NCBI RefSeq assembly: GCF_000428485.1
Contig: NZ_KE386753.1
Span: forward strand, 7,824 to 69,375
From: Epilithonimonas tenax DSM 16811
GTDB lineage: Bacteria; Bacteroidota; Bacteroidia; Flavobacteriales; Weeksellaceae
Direction: 5' to 3'
DNA: 61,552 bases
Part shown: in pieces, positions 9,031 to 18,333 of the stretch
Layout: each line of letters opens with the position of its first letter
Position numbering within the stretch: position 1 is the first letter of the stretch
Program-made: the position numbers and the translations under genes
The notes under the pieces: model-generated
The model's input: only the letters and a program-made list of their open reading frames with translations
The model's database searches: none
What the model was told of the DNA's origin: nothing

Positions 9031-9942
9031 ATGAAAATAATGAAGAAGGTTTCCTGTGTAATCATCACCTATAATGGGATGAAGTGGATAGAAAATTGTC
9101 TGCGTAGTCTGGAAAGATCTGACTATCCAGTGGATGTCATTGTGATCGATAATGGCTCAAATGATGGGACAATAGAGTTGATTGACAGTTCTTTTAAAAA
9201 TGTGAATTTTGTTAAGTCTCCAAAAAATTTAGGATTTGGTGCCGCAAATAACCTAGGTTTTGAAATGGCAGCAAGTAATCATTCAGAATTTGTGTTCCTT
9301 CTAAACCAAGATACCATCATCTATCCTGATACGGTTGGACGTCTCATTGATGTATTTACGAGCAAAAAGACAATTGGGATTGTATCTCCATTGCATCTCA
9401 ATGATAATGGAGACAAACTGGATAAGAAATTTGAAGAATATATCTCTGCAAAAACATGTCAGGACTTCATCTCTGATATGACTTTGGGGAATCCCAAAGC
9501 ATATTACGAAATAGGCTTTGTAAACGCAGCAGCGTGGATGGTAAAAACAGCGGCGGTCACAGAAATTGGGCTGTTTTCAAAAGAATTTTTCCACTATGGA
9601 GAAGATTCTAATTTCTTGCAAAGATTGAAATACCACGGCTTTTCGTTGGTCATAACGCCATTTTCAAAAATACACCATTTAAGAGAGGAGAGAAAAGGAC
9701 AGTTGACAGAAAAGTTCCGTAAGGAGCAGACTTTGCTTGCAATCAAAAGCATCATGCTAAACCTGAATTTTTCATCAGGTAGAAAAAGAACTTTGATGCT
9801 GAAATTCTTATTGTCCAAAGTGAAAACATTAAAAATAAGAGATTTCTTTTTGATACTATATCATTATTTATATCTGTCCAGAAAATATTCACAGATCAAA
9901 AACAGGTACAAAATGAAAAATCAGAATATAAATTTCTATTAG
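9031..9942 (+). CDS. Family 2 glycosyltransferase (rhamnosyltransferase-like)
   Basis: The 303 residues have a GT-A fold of family GT2. Seen are the nucleotide-binding VSCVIITYNGMKWIENC, VIVIDNGSNDGT, the FGAANNLGF segment typical of rhamnosyltransferase-like members, and FLLNQDT in the place of the DxD metal motif. It should add one sugar to the lipid-linked repeat unit at the cytoplasmic face. The start could be 9031 or the Met at 9040 (MKKVSCV); neither has a Shine-Dalgarno. The donor sugar cannot be read from the sequence. Confidence 0.88.
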   Translation: MKIMKKVSCVIITYNGMKWIENCLRSLERSDYPVDVIVIDNGSNDGTIELIDSSFKNVNFVKSPKNLGFGAANNLGFEMAASNHSEFVFLLNQDTIIYPDTVGRLIDVFTSKKTIGIVSPLHLNDNGDKLDKKFEEYISAKTCQDFISDMTLGNPKAYYEIGFVNAAAWMVKTAAVTEIGLFSKEFFHYGEDSNFLQRLKYHGFSLVITPFSKIHHLREERKGQLTEKFRKEQTLLAIKSIMLNLNFSSGRKRTLMLKFLLSKVKTLKIRDFFLILYHYLYLSRKYSQIKNRYKMKNQNINFY

Positions 9943-10013
9943 AAAAGTCAAGTACTTTTCTTATTTTACCCAATTACGGATAAGATAAGATGCCAAATTA
10001 AAATAGATACGAT

Positions 10014-11162
10014 ATGGAATTTCTCCTTTATATAATTCTAATAACATCAGCTTTCGTCAATATTCTGTTCTTCTACTATGATTTCTTTCCCTTCTTTAAA
10101 AATATTCTAAAAGAAAAAAGAAAAAAAAGTACAGCGCCAACAGATAAAGATGTGAAAGCGATTGAGAATGAGATTTTAAAAACTTCATTCGATATTATCG
10201 AGGCCGATAAACAACTGACGACCTGGGACAAAAAGCAATACGTTTCCGAAAAACTGTACCATTACATCAAAGGGACAAAGTCTGATTCTTTTAAGAAATT
10301 TCATTTTCCTGTTGCATTTTTATACCATGGTCTTTCATCGTATGTTTTGAATAAGAATAAGGAGTCCGATATCTTAAGATTCAAAGCGGTGTTCGATAAA
10401 ATTATTGATCAGACAGGGCAACCCAAATTCACGATGGATAAACCGGATCAGGTTCCATTTGGATTGACAGCATTAAGTCTTTATGACAAATTCAAGGAAG
10501 CAAAATATTTGCAATTCTCAGAATATATCTTTCAATTTATTTTAACTAATCTGGATCATAAAGGTATAATGCTTTATAACAAATCTTCTGACAACCAATA
10601 TGTAGATGTATTGGGAATGATAGTTCCTTTTCTAGTCAGTTATTCTAAAGTCAGTGGTGACGGCGATGCTTTGATTTTGGCAAAAGCCCAGATTGATTTT
10701 TTTGAGAAACACGGTGTTGATAGTGAAACATTTCTACCTTCTCACTCATTTCATTTAAAGACTTTTATCAGAACAGGCTCTGTCAATTGGGGACGTGGCT
10801 TCGGTTGGTATTTGCTGGGAATCAATGCGGTTAATTCTGTAGATGCATCTTATGTGAATAAGATAGAAAAAATTTTCAGTAGCGTTCCTAGCATTGGAAA
10901 TCATATTTATTCGCAGTTTCCAGGCAGCAGCCAAAAAGCAGATCTGTCAGCAACAATGATGCTTCTCAATTGCTTCTCAGATTCCGGGATCATTACTGTC
11001 AATAAAGAAGAACTGATCAACACATTACAGCCTTACGTCCAGGATGGTTATGTAATGCAAACATCCGGTGATACTATTGGAATCAATGACTATTCTGACT
11101 TTTTTGGGAAGAGTGAGTTTTCACAAGGTATGATGTTATTACTATTATCAAAACTAAAATAA
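10014..11162 (+). CDS. Membrane-anchored GH88/GH105-like protein
   Basis: The 382-residue protein starts with one transmembrane segment (about 3-25), then a globular domain resembling the (alpha/alpha)6 barrel of unsaturated glucuronyl/rhamnogalacturonyl hydrolases. Matching signatures are QYVDVLGMIVPFL and VNWGRGFGWYLLGINA, the latter close to the WGRGNGW motif of GH88/GH105. Such enzymes normally degrade polysaccharides; inside a biosynthetic locus it could trim or edit the product at the membrane. Catalytic residues could not be verified by eye. The pyruvyl transferase starts 2 nt after its stop. Confidence 0.7.
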   Translation: MEFLLYIILITSAFVNILFFYYDFFPFFKNILKEKRKKSTAPTDKDVKAIENEILKTSFDIIEADKQLTTWDKKQYVSEKLYHYIKGTKSDSFKKFHFPVAFLYHGLSSYVLNKNKESDILRFKAVFDKIIDQTGQPKFTMDKPDQVPFGLTALSLYDKFKEAKYLQFSEYIFQFILTNLDHKGIMLYNKSSDNQYVDVLGMIVPFLVSYSKVSGDGDALILAKAQIDFFEKHGVDSETFLPSHSFHLKTFIRTGSVNWGRGFGWYLLGINAVNSVDASYVNKIEKIFSSVPSIGNHIYSQFPGSSQKADLSATMMLLNCFSDSGIITVNKEELINTLQPYVQDGYVMQTSGDTIGINDYSDFFGKSEFSQGMMLLLLSKLK

Positions 11163-11164
11163 AA

Positions 11165-12304
11165 ATGAAGAAAATTGCGATTTTGACACAGCCACTCATT
11201 TCTAACTATGGTGGAATTTTACAAGCTTTTGCGCTTCAAAAAGTTTTGAAGAATAACGATTACGATGTTACAACAATCGATAGAAGGTACAATGGTGTTT
11301 CCGGATCCAAATTACTATTAAGCAATATAAAAAACACGATCCTCAATACTCTTAAACTTGGCAATGCTAGAAATTTCACAAGTTCTGATATTAGATATGT
11401 TACAAAAAATCCACGTCATTTTATAGCAAAGTATATGACACTTTCTGAAGTTATAGATCAAAACGAAAAAATGGTCAATCATTTCAAAAATAACACTTAT
11501 GATGTGGTGATTGTAGGAAGTGATCAGGTGTGGCGACCGCGTTATTCGCCAAATATTTATGACTATTTTTTCGGATTTTTAAAAGACAATTCCACAACAA
11601 AAAAAATATCTTACGCGGCATCCTTTGGTGTAGATACTTGGGAATATAGCGACACTCAAACCAAAGAAGTAAAAGGTCTAGTCAAGCTATTTGATGGCGT
11701 CTCTGTACGAGAAAAGAGTGCTGTTCAGCTTTGTAAAGATAATTTGAACACAGATGCAAATTTTGTTCTGGATCCTACATTGTTACTGGGAAAGGAAGAT
11801 TACTTGAAGTTGATTACAGAACAATCAGAAAGATCAGCGCCATCTATCTTCACTTATGTTCTGGATAAATCGGAATCTAAAAAAGATATTATTCATTTTG
11901 TCCAGAAAAAACTGGGCAAAGATGTCACAACCAATCAGCCCAAAGAAATTATCAGAGAATCATCATCTAAGGTTTTGAATGATTATGCCTACCCTTCTAT
12001 AGAAGGGTGGATTAGATCCTTTGATCAGGCAGATTTTATCGTAACTGACTCTTTTCATGGAACCATCTTTTCCATCATATTTAATAAGCCATTTTTAACG
12101 ATTGTAAATTCTGAGAGAGGTGCAGCACGTTTTAAGTCTTTGCTGGCATTGTTGAATCTGGAGGACAGGTTAATTGAGAGCTATGATGAATCCCTGATTT
12201 CTGAAAAATTATTAGCAAGTATTGATTATTCTAAAGTTAATGCAACTTTAAACGAACTGAAGGCTGAGTCTTTGGCTTATCTTTTAAATAACATCGAAAA
12301 ATAA
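11165..12304 (+). CDS. Polysaccharide pyruvyl transferase family protein
   Basis: The family transfers pyruvate ketals from PEP to sugars of exopolysaccharides, adding negative charge. The 379 residues show the N-terminal ILTQPLISNYGGILQAFALQ, the strongly conserved VIVGSDQVWRPRYSPN, and the C-terminal DFIVTDSFHGTIFSIIFNKPF. Length is typical of Bacteroidota members found in capsule loci. There is no signal peptide. Acting on lipid-linked intermediates in the cytoplasm is the usual model. Spacing to both neighbours is only a few bases, so it is part of the same operon. Confidence 0.93.
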   Translation: MKKIAILTQPLISNYGGILQAFALQKVLKNNDYDVTTIDRRYNGVSGSKLLLSNIKNTILNTLKLGNARNFTSSDIRYVTKNPRHFIAKYMTLSEVIDQNEKMVNHFKNNTYDVVIVGSDQVWRPRYSPNIYDYFFGFLKDNSTTKKISYAASFGVDTWEYSDTQTKEVKGLVKLFDGVSVREKSAVQLCKDNLNTDANFVLDPTLLLGKEDYLKLITEQSERSAPSIFTYVLDKSESKKDIIHFVQKKLGKDVTTNQPKEIIRESSSKVLNDYAYPSIEGWIRSFDQADFIVTDSFHGTIFSIIFNKPFLTIVNSERGAARFKSLLALLNLEDRLIESYDESLISEKLLASIDYSKVNATLNELKAESLAYLLNNIEK

Positions 12305-12308
12305 AGTC

Positions 12309-12962
12309 ATGGGTTCTATTGGGTTATTGATCAATTCACTAAAAGCATTTTATAAAGCACCTAAAAGTCTGCTTCCAAATGTTTATATCAAAGGCAGCAG
12401 GCAAAATGCATCACGAATTCTATTTTTTGGAAGAATTACATTTAATATAGATAAAACTGCGAAAATCAATATCAACAATGGCGACCTGGCTCTCAACAGA
12501 TATTTAAGACGAAACGACGGTGCATCCGGATGTATGGAAATGGGAAAAAATAGTATCATAAACGTTGATAAGTCATTTTTTATCCATAGCGGCTGTGATG
12601 TTGTCCTCCTTGAAAATTCTGAACTGAATCTGGGAAGTGGATACATCAATAAAAATTGCCAGATCAGATGTCATAAAAAAATATCGATTGGTCATGGAGT
12701 AGCAATAGCAGAAAATGTGTACATAAGAGATAATGATTCCCATGAGCTAATGACCAATGGAAGCCACAACATAGCATCTTGTGATATAAAAATTGGCAAT
12801 CATGTTTGGATAGGAGCTAATGTCACAATCCTAAAGGGCGTATCAATCGGAGACGGTTCTATAGTCGCTGCGGGTTCTGTGGTTACGAAAAGTATTCCGG
12901 AAGCTTGTTTGGCTGCAGGAGTACCGGCAAAAGTCATTAAGGAAAATGTTCAATGGAAATAA
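12309..12962 (+). CDS. Hexapeptide-repeat acyltransferase (LbH family)
   Basis: The 217-residue protein has a left-handed beta-helix C-terminal half built of hexapeptide repeats: IGNHVWIGANVTILKGVSIGDGSIVAAGSVVTKS, followed by the closing AAGVPAKVI. This is the pattern of the maltose/galactoside O-acetyltransferase and WcaF group, so acetyl transfer from acetyl-CoA to a sugar is likely. A loop RDNDSHE carries the candidate catalytic His. The N-terminal region (about 1-110) also has irregular parallel-strand repeats. The acceptor sugar is unknown. Confidence 0.88.
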   Translation: MGSIGLLINSLKAFYKAPKSLLPNVYIKGSRQNASRILFFGRITFNIDKTAKININNGDLALNRYLRRNDGASGCMEMGKNSIINVDKSFFIHSGCDVVLLENSELNLGSGYINKNCQIRCHKKISIGHGVAIAENVYIRDNDSHELMTNGSHNIASCDIKIGNHVWIGANVTILKGVSIGDGSIVAAGSVVTKSIPEACLAAGVPAKVIKENVQWK

Positions 12963-12963
12963 A

Positions 12964-13905
12964 ATGGATGCAATGTTTTCTGTAATCATAACTTATTACA
13001 ACAAGAAAGAATATATCGAGAGATGTATCAACTCTGTTCTTGAACAGAATTATAGAAATTTTGAAATCATTATGGTCAATGATGGTTCCAAAGATGATGG
13101 TGTACAATTGGTAGAGGAAAAATTTGGGAACAAAGTCACCATCATATCTCAAAAAAACGGTGGCGTTTCCTCAGCCAGAAATACCGGACTATTAAACAGC
13201 CAGTACGGATACATTGCTTTTCTAGATGCGGATGACTATTGGAGTCCGTGGTTTCTAGAGTCTGCAAATCATTTGATACAGCAGGAAAAGACTGTCAGCA
13301 TTATTGGTGCTCACTACACGAGAGACCAACTTTTGGTTCAGAAAAATAAAGAAGACGTCAGGTATTCTGAGGTTAAAAATTATTTTAAAACGGCCATCAA
13401 GAACACGCTTTTTCTCACTTCGGCCACCATTGTGAAAAAAGATTTTTTTGACCATCATGTCCCATTTAATACGCGTCTTAAAAGTGGAGAGGATTTAGAT
13501 GTCTGGTTCAGGATTATAGAAAGTGGCGGTAAAGCATTCTATATAGAAAATTCATTAGTCTATTATTCTGATGAAGATCAGCAACAGATTACAGCCTCTT
13601 ATACAGCATTGGACAATGCCTTAGTCGGGAATATTCTAGCAATGTATAAAGATTTATTAGCAAAAAATGAAAGTCGGGAATTTCAGGAATTTGTCAGCAA
13701 ATATATTTATTTCAATATTTTTCCCTATTATTTTGATCAAAAAACAAAGGCTCAGGCAACATCGATTCTGAAGCAAATTAATATAAGATATGGTTTAGCT
13801 GAGCTGCTGTTCAAGCTGCCAGGACATAGTACATTTCAGAAAATAATAAAACACAAATATAAAAGGCTATACTTCAAATTTCTTTTTAGATACATATACA
13901 AATGA
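12964..13905 (+). CDS. Family 2 glycosyltransferase
   Basis: A GT-A fold, GT2 family enzyme of 313 residues from this start. Seen are FSVIITYYNKKEYIERCINSV, IMVNDGSKDDGV, GVSSARNTGL, the metal-binding FLDADDYW and a catalytic-base region SGEDLDVWFRI. In-frame Met codons lie at 12946, 12964 and 12973. I chose 12964 because it avoids overlap with the acyltransferase stop and still leaves the full first strand. The next gene overlaps its stop by ATGA. It should extend the repeat unit in the cytoplasm. Confidence 0.88.
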   Translation: MDAMFSVIITYYNKKEYIERCINSVLEQNYRNFEIIMVNDGSKDDGVQLVEEKFGNKVTIISQKNGGVSSARNTGLLNSQYGYIAFLDADDYWSPWFLESANHLIQQEKTVSIIGAHYTRDQLLVQKNKEDVRYSEVKNYFKTAIKNTLFLTSATIVKKDFFDHHVPFNTRLKSGEDLDVWFRIIESGGKAFYIENSLVYYSDEDQQQITASYTALDNALVGNILAMYKDLLAKNESREFQEFVSKYIYFNIFPYYFDQKTKAQATSILKQINIRYGLAELLFKLPGHSTFQKIIKHKYKRLYFKFLFRYIYK

Positions 13906-14975
13906 AAATTATTCATCTGACAACTTTTCTCGATTTTGGCGGTATAGAGCGTAAAAAAGAAAACATTTCTTCTTGGAAAGATGATAATGAATGGATTTTT
14001 GTAGCAATTAATAAAGGCGGTGTTGCCGAGGAAAAGATAAAAGCAAATTGCAAAAATGTAATTTGTCTGGGACTGCCTTACAAAATACCTGCATTGAAAA
14101 CCATACTGGCATTATCTAAAGTATTTAGAGAACTAAAACCGGACGTTATCCATGCTTCTGGAGCAGAAGCTTCTTTTTTTGGTTTTTTTGCAGGAAAACT
14201 TGCGAATGTTCCAAAAGTAATCATCGAAGAAATTGGTATTCCAAACCATTCGAAAATAGCAAAAATAATATTTAGCTTCCTGTATAAAAAATCATACAGA
14301 ACTTTGGTAGAGTCCCACAGTGTTGCCAATTTTCTTTTAAAAAGCTATCAGCTAAAACCTGATGTCGTAACCGTTGTTCCCAATTTTGGAACTTTTGATT
14401 ATGATTTGAGTAAGCTTAAAAAAGCGGAGAGCCTTCATTTTAATATTTCAATGGTCTCCAGGTTAGAACCGGTGAAAAATATTGAGGGTGTTATCAATGT
14501 GATCGCTAGACTTATAAAACTAGGAAACCATCATGTAAAACTGAACATTTTGGGTTCAGGCATTCTGGAAACTTCTTTGAAACAAAAAGCAGAACAATTA
14601 CAGATTTCAGATTCTGTGAATTTTGTTGGCTTTGTAAAAGACCCTTTTCCATATTTGATAGATAGTGATCTTTATATTCTGAATTCATATACCGAAGGTT
14701 TTTCGAATTCTTTATTAGAGGCTATGTACAGCAAAACACCATCACTTAGTACAAAAGTGGGAGCCGCAGATGATCTGATCGAAGATGGAGAGAATGGTTT
14801 TCTGGTTCCTGCAGATAATGAAGAAGCCTTGTTCCAAAAACTCAAAGAAATTTTAGAGCTTAATAGCGAAACTTTAGCAAGAATAGGTTTTAATGGCCAG
14901 GAAAGTATCGTTACTAAATATACATTAAGAAGCCATATTAATCAGTTATTAGATATTTATCATGGAGAAGTTTAG
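13902..14975 (+). CDS. Family 4 glycosyltransferase
   Basis: A GT-B fold enzyme of 357 residues. The N-domain starts with the glycine-containing acceptor loop (TFLDFGGIERKKEN). The C-domain has VSRLEPVKNIEGV, LNILGSGI and the donor-site motif NSYTEGFSNSLLEAMYSKTPSLST, containing the GT4 E-x7-E pair. ATG overlaps the preceding stop by four bases (ATGA), so translation is probably coupled. Donor and linkage are not predictable. Confidence 0.9.
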   Translation: MKIIHLTTFLDFGGIERKKENISSWKDDNEWIFVAINKGGVAEEKIKANCKNVICLGLPYKIPALKTILALSKVFRELKPDVIHASGAEASFFGFFAGKLANVPKVIIEEIGIPNHSKIAKIIFSFLYKKSYRTLVESHSVANFLLKSYQLKPDVVTVVPNFGTFDYDLSKLKKAESLHFNISMVSRLEPVKNIEGVINVIARLIKLGNHHVKLNILGSGILETSLKQKAEQLQISDSVNFVGFVKDPFPYLIDSDLYILNSYTEGFSNSLLEAMYSKTPSLSTKVGAADDLIEDGENGFLVPADNEEALFQKLKEILELNSETLARIGFNGQESIVTKYTLRSHINQLLDIYHGEV

Positions 14976-16092
14976 AATTTTATATACGATGTCAACTGTG
15001 GCATCGGGTGGTGTGGAAAAACGCAGACTTTCTCTCGCAAAATATTTGGATAAATCTAAGTATGAACTGAAAATTATTTCCACTCATAAAGCAGGTGGAC
15101 TTGTAGATCAGTTACAAAATGAAGGCGTGGAAATTATAGAGATTAAAACTTTTAAAGGTATTTTTCATTGGGAGAAACACAAGAAAATCCAGAAAATCAT
15201 AGATGATTTCAAACCACATATCATCCACGGTGCAGTCTATGAAGGGGTCACAATGGCGGCTGTCAACGGATTTCTAAAAAAAGTTCCCATTGTGTTGTTA
15301 GAGGAAACGTCCGATCCGCAAAATAGAAGCTCAAAAGCCAATATGCTGTTAAGGTTGTTTTCTTTTGCTGCCGATAAATTTATTGCGATTGCACCAAATG
15401 TCGCAGATTATCTAAGAAATACTGCAAAAGTTTCTTCAAAAAAAGTAATCACAATCAATAACGGAGTGGAAATTCCCAGGCAAGTTTCAGACTTGGAAAT
15501 TCAGAATTTGAAAGAGCAATATGCTATTAAAGAAGGTGATTTTGTAGTTGGAACAGTTGGCAGATTATTTAATGACCATAAAAAGATCACAGATATTATT
15601 GAAGCTATTCATATTTTAAAAGACGTAGAGAATCTTAAATTATTGATTGTTGGAAACGGGAAAGATGAAGAATTAATCAGACAAAAGGCAATTGATTTAG
15701 GTATTCAAAATAAAGTCATTTTTACAGGTTATCAATACGATACCGCGCCTTTCTACAAATTAATGGATGTTTTTTGCATAGCGTCCCAGAGAGAAGGTTT
15801 TGGATTGGTTGCAGCAGAAGCAATGCTTCACCATTTACCAGTCATTGCCACACGGGTTGGTGGGCTTCAAGATGTAGTGGTAGATGGAGAAACGGGCCTT
15901 TTGATACAGCCTCATCAGCCTGCGGAAATAGCAGAGGCTATCAAAAAAATGTATGATTCTGCAGACTTGGTCACAGGATATGCAGCGAGTGGCTATGAGA
16001 GAGCTATCAAAAATTACACCGAAAAACGCTACGTGAAGGATGTAGAGAATCTTTATAGAGAACTATTAGAAAAGAAAAAAATTAATGCCTAA
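14962..16092 (+). CDS. Family 4 glycosyltransferase
   Basis: The 376-residue GT-B enzyme begins RILYTMSTVASGGVEKRRLSLA, a GT4 acceptor loop. The C-domain has VGTVGRLFNDHKKITDII, LLIVGNGKDEELI, VIFTGYQ and the E-x7-E donor motif in REGFGLVAAEAMLHHLPVIAT. It overlaps the preceding gene by 14 nt and the following one by 8 nt. The adjacent genes at 13902 and 16085 are also GT-B enzymes, so three such enzymes in a row probably add successive sugars. Confidence 0.92.
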   Translation: MEKFRILYTMSTVASGGVEKRRLSLAKYLDKSKYELKIISTHKAGGLVDQLQNEGVEIIEIKTFKGIFHWEKHKKIQKIIDDFKPHIIHGAVYEGVTMAAVNGFLKKVPIVLLEETSDPQNRSSKANMLLRLFSFAADKFIAIAPNVADYLRNTAKVSSKKVITINNGVEIPRQVSDLEIQNLKEQYAIKEGDFVVGTVGRLFNDHKKITDIIEAIHILKDVENLKLLIVGNGKDEELIRQKAIDLGIQNKVIFTGYQYDTAPFYKLMDVFCIASQREGFGLVAAEAMLHHLPVIATRVGGLQDVVVDGETGLLIQPHQPAEIAEAIKKMYDSADLVTGYAASGYERAIKNYTEKRYVKDVENLYRELLEKKKINA

Positions 16093-17278
16093 AAATCTCC
16101 TCTTCATCACTTGGGACGGGCCTCAGACTTCCTATATGGAAGGCTTGTTTATGCCTATTTTTCATGAAATTGCTAAGATGAAGCATGTCCAATTTCACGT
16201 GCTGCAGTTCACTTGGGCCGATGATAACAAGATCTGTCATACCAAGAATACAGCGCAAAAAATGGGGATTAAGTATGCTGCTTTACCAATCATTAGAAAA
16301 CCTAATGTTTCTGTAGGTAGTTTGCTGACTGTTTTTACATCATCTGGCAAAATCAAAAAATATATCAGGGAAAATAACATCGACACCGTCATGCCAAGAA
16401 GTACTTTTCCTGCAATGATGGTCAATCAAATTAAACATAAAAACTTCAAAGTGATCTTCGACGCCGATGGCTTGCCCATAGAAGAAAGAGTTGATTTTGC
16501 AGGTCTTAAAACAGATTCGTTTCAGTACAAATTGATGAAATCTGCTGAGACCAAGATGCTGAACAGTGCAGATGCCGTTATCACAAGATCTGATAAAGCG
16601 ATTGATGTTCATATCAACAATATTGGAGAAGCAAACAGGCACAAATTTTCCGTAGTCTTCAATGGTAGAGACAAAAACCTCTTTAAATTAAATGATGATT
16701 CTAGAGTTGCTGCTCGCAAAGCATTAGGATTGGAAAACGAATTCCTGTTTGTGTACGCAGGTTCTTTGGGGCCGCAATACTGCTTTTCGGAGATGCTGGA
16801 AATCTTTAAAAACCATTCACAGAAACATAAATCTAAATTTCTAATACTGACTGGTAATACAGAATTTGCTGAACAAAACATGCCGTCAGAATTAAAACAA
16901 AATATCATTTTGAAATCCGTAAAATCAGATGAAGTGCCTTTTTACCTCAATGCTGCGGATTTGGCATTTGCCCTACGTCAACCTACTTTCAGCATGCAGG
17001 GCGTCGCACCGATAAAACTGGGAGAGTATTTGTTGTGCGGATTGCCGGTCATCGCAAGTAAGGGCATTGGAGATACAGATGGTATTTTGAAAAACTTCGT
17101 AGAGTGTTATGTGTACGATCACGCATTCAAGTTAGAGGCTCAGGCAGCACAAATCAAGGAATTTTTAGAAAAGGCTATCTTTGCCGACAAAATCAGCATC
17201 GCGGGAAAAGCACAGCACTATTTCTCTTTGGAAGCTGCTGCAAAATCATACATCCAAGCAATTAAGAAAATCAATTAA
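16085..17278 (+). CDS. GT-B glycosyltransferase (family 4-like)
   Basis: A 397-residue putative glycosyltransferase. The N-terminus LLFITWDGPQTSYMEGLFMP and the C-terminal donor-site region KLGEYLLCGLPVIASKGIGDTDG mark it as a GT-B fold family member. AGSLGPQYCFSEMLEIF corresponds to the strand-helix at the start of the C-domain. It is more divergent than its neighbours, so exact CAZy family assignment is uncertain. It overlaps the preceding gene by 8 nt and the next by one base. Confidence 0.83.
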   Translation: MPKNLLFITWDGPQTSYMEGLFMPIFHEIAKMKHVQFHVLQFTWADDNKICHTKNTAQKMGIKYAALPIIRKPNVSVGSLLTVFTSSGKIKKYIRENNIDTVMPRSTFPAMMVNQIKHKNFKVIFDADGLPIEERVDFAGLKTDSFQYKLMKSAETKMLNSADAVITRSDKAIDVHINNIGEANRHKFSVVFNGRDKNLFKLNDDSRVAARKALGLENEFLFVYAGSLGPQYCFSEMLEIFKNHSQKHKSKFLILTGNTEFAEQNMPSELKQNIILKSVKSDEVPFYLNAADLAFALRQPTFSMQGVAPIKLGEYLLCGLPVIASKGIGDTDGILKNFVECYVYDHAFKLEAQAAQIKEFLEKAIFADKISIAGKAQHYFSLEAAAKSYIQAIKKIN

Positions 17279-18333
17279 TGAAAATCCTTTATCTTACCAA
17301 ATATACAAGAATGGCTGGCAGCAGCAGAATGCGGAGCTATCAGTATGTTCCTTATTTGGAAAAAGCAGGATTTCTAATCACGGTAAAACCTTTTTTTGAT
17401 GAGGCTTATCTCAAAGATTTCTATGCCGGGAAAAAAAATATCGGTGCAGTAGCGAAAGCTTATCTGCAAAGATTCTTTGTCCTGTTCTCTGTTTTGAAAT
17501 ACGATCAGGTGGTAGTGGAAAAAGAAATTTTCCCTTTTCTACCTGCTCTAGCAGAGTGGTTGCTGAATAGGCTGAATGTCAAATATGTAGTAGATTATGA
17601 CGATGCTATTTTTCATAATTATGACCAAAGTTCCAATCCTGTGATTAAAAAATTGCTGGGCAACAAGATTGCCACAGTGATGAAGCTGAGCGGAACGGTC
17701 GTAGCTGGGAACAGCTACCTGGCAGAATATGCGAAAAATGCCGGTGCGAAAAATGTTCACACCATTCCAACCGTCATTAATTTGGATCGTTATCCGTTGA
17801 AAGAAAACACAGACCCTGGACAATTTGTTGTGGGTTGGATCGGTACAAAAACGACATTCGAAAAGCATCTTTTGCCTTGCAAAGAATGGATCAAAGAACT
17901 ACAAAATCAAGAACCAGACATTCAGTTCAATATTGTGGGAATGACCGAGGATATGGATCTTGGCAAAAATGTAAAATACATCCAGTGGACAGAAAATACA
18001 GAAGTTGCTAACATCCTTAATATGGATGTGGGAATAATGCCACTTCAGGATTCGAAATGGGAAAAGGGAAAATGTGCCTACAAATTGATTCAGTACGCCG
18101 CCTGCGGAATTCCTGGTGTAGCGTCTGATATCGGGATGAACAAAGAGGTTTGCATTGATAACGAAACAGGATTCATCGCCAAAAACAAGGAAGAATGGAT
18201 GGGCCATATCCGATTCCTCAAAAATAATAGTGAAAAGAGAGCTCAGATGGGTCAGAATGCAAGGAAGCTGGTGGAAAAGCAATTTTGTATTCAGGTGACT
18301 GCGGACAAGTGGAAAAATATATTAATAAAATGA
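17278..18333 (+). CDS. GT-B glycosyltransferase (family 4-like)
   Basis: The 351-residue protein starts MKILYLTKYTRMAGSSRMRS, with the acceptor-side loop rich in Gly, Ser and Arg. The C-domain shows VVGWIGTKTTFEKH, IVGMTEDMDLG and the donor-site CAYKLIQYAACGIPGVASDIG. The start overlaps the preceding stop by one base (TAATG). The stop overlaps the acyltransferase ATG (ATGA). It should act on lipid-linked oligosaccharide in the cytoplasm. Confidence 0.85.
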   Translation: MKILYLTKYTRMAGSSRMRSYQYVPYLEKAGFLITVKPFFDEAYLKDFYAGKKNIGAVAKAYLQRFFVLFSVLKYDQVVVEKEIFPFLPALAEWLLNRLNVKYVVDYDDAIFHNYDQSSNPVIKKLLGNKIATVMKLSGTVVAGNSYLAEYAKNAGAKNVHTIPTVINLDRYPLKENTDPGQFVVGWIGTKTTFEKHLLPCKEWIKELQNQEPDIQFNIVGMTEDMDLGKNVKYIQWTENTEVANILNMDVGIMPLQDSKWEKGKCAYKLIQYAACGIPGVASDIGMNKEVCIDNETGFIAKNKEEWMGHIRFLKNNSEKRAQMGQNARKLVEKQFCIQVTADKWKNILIK

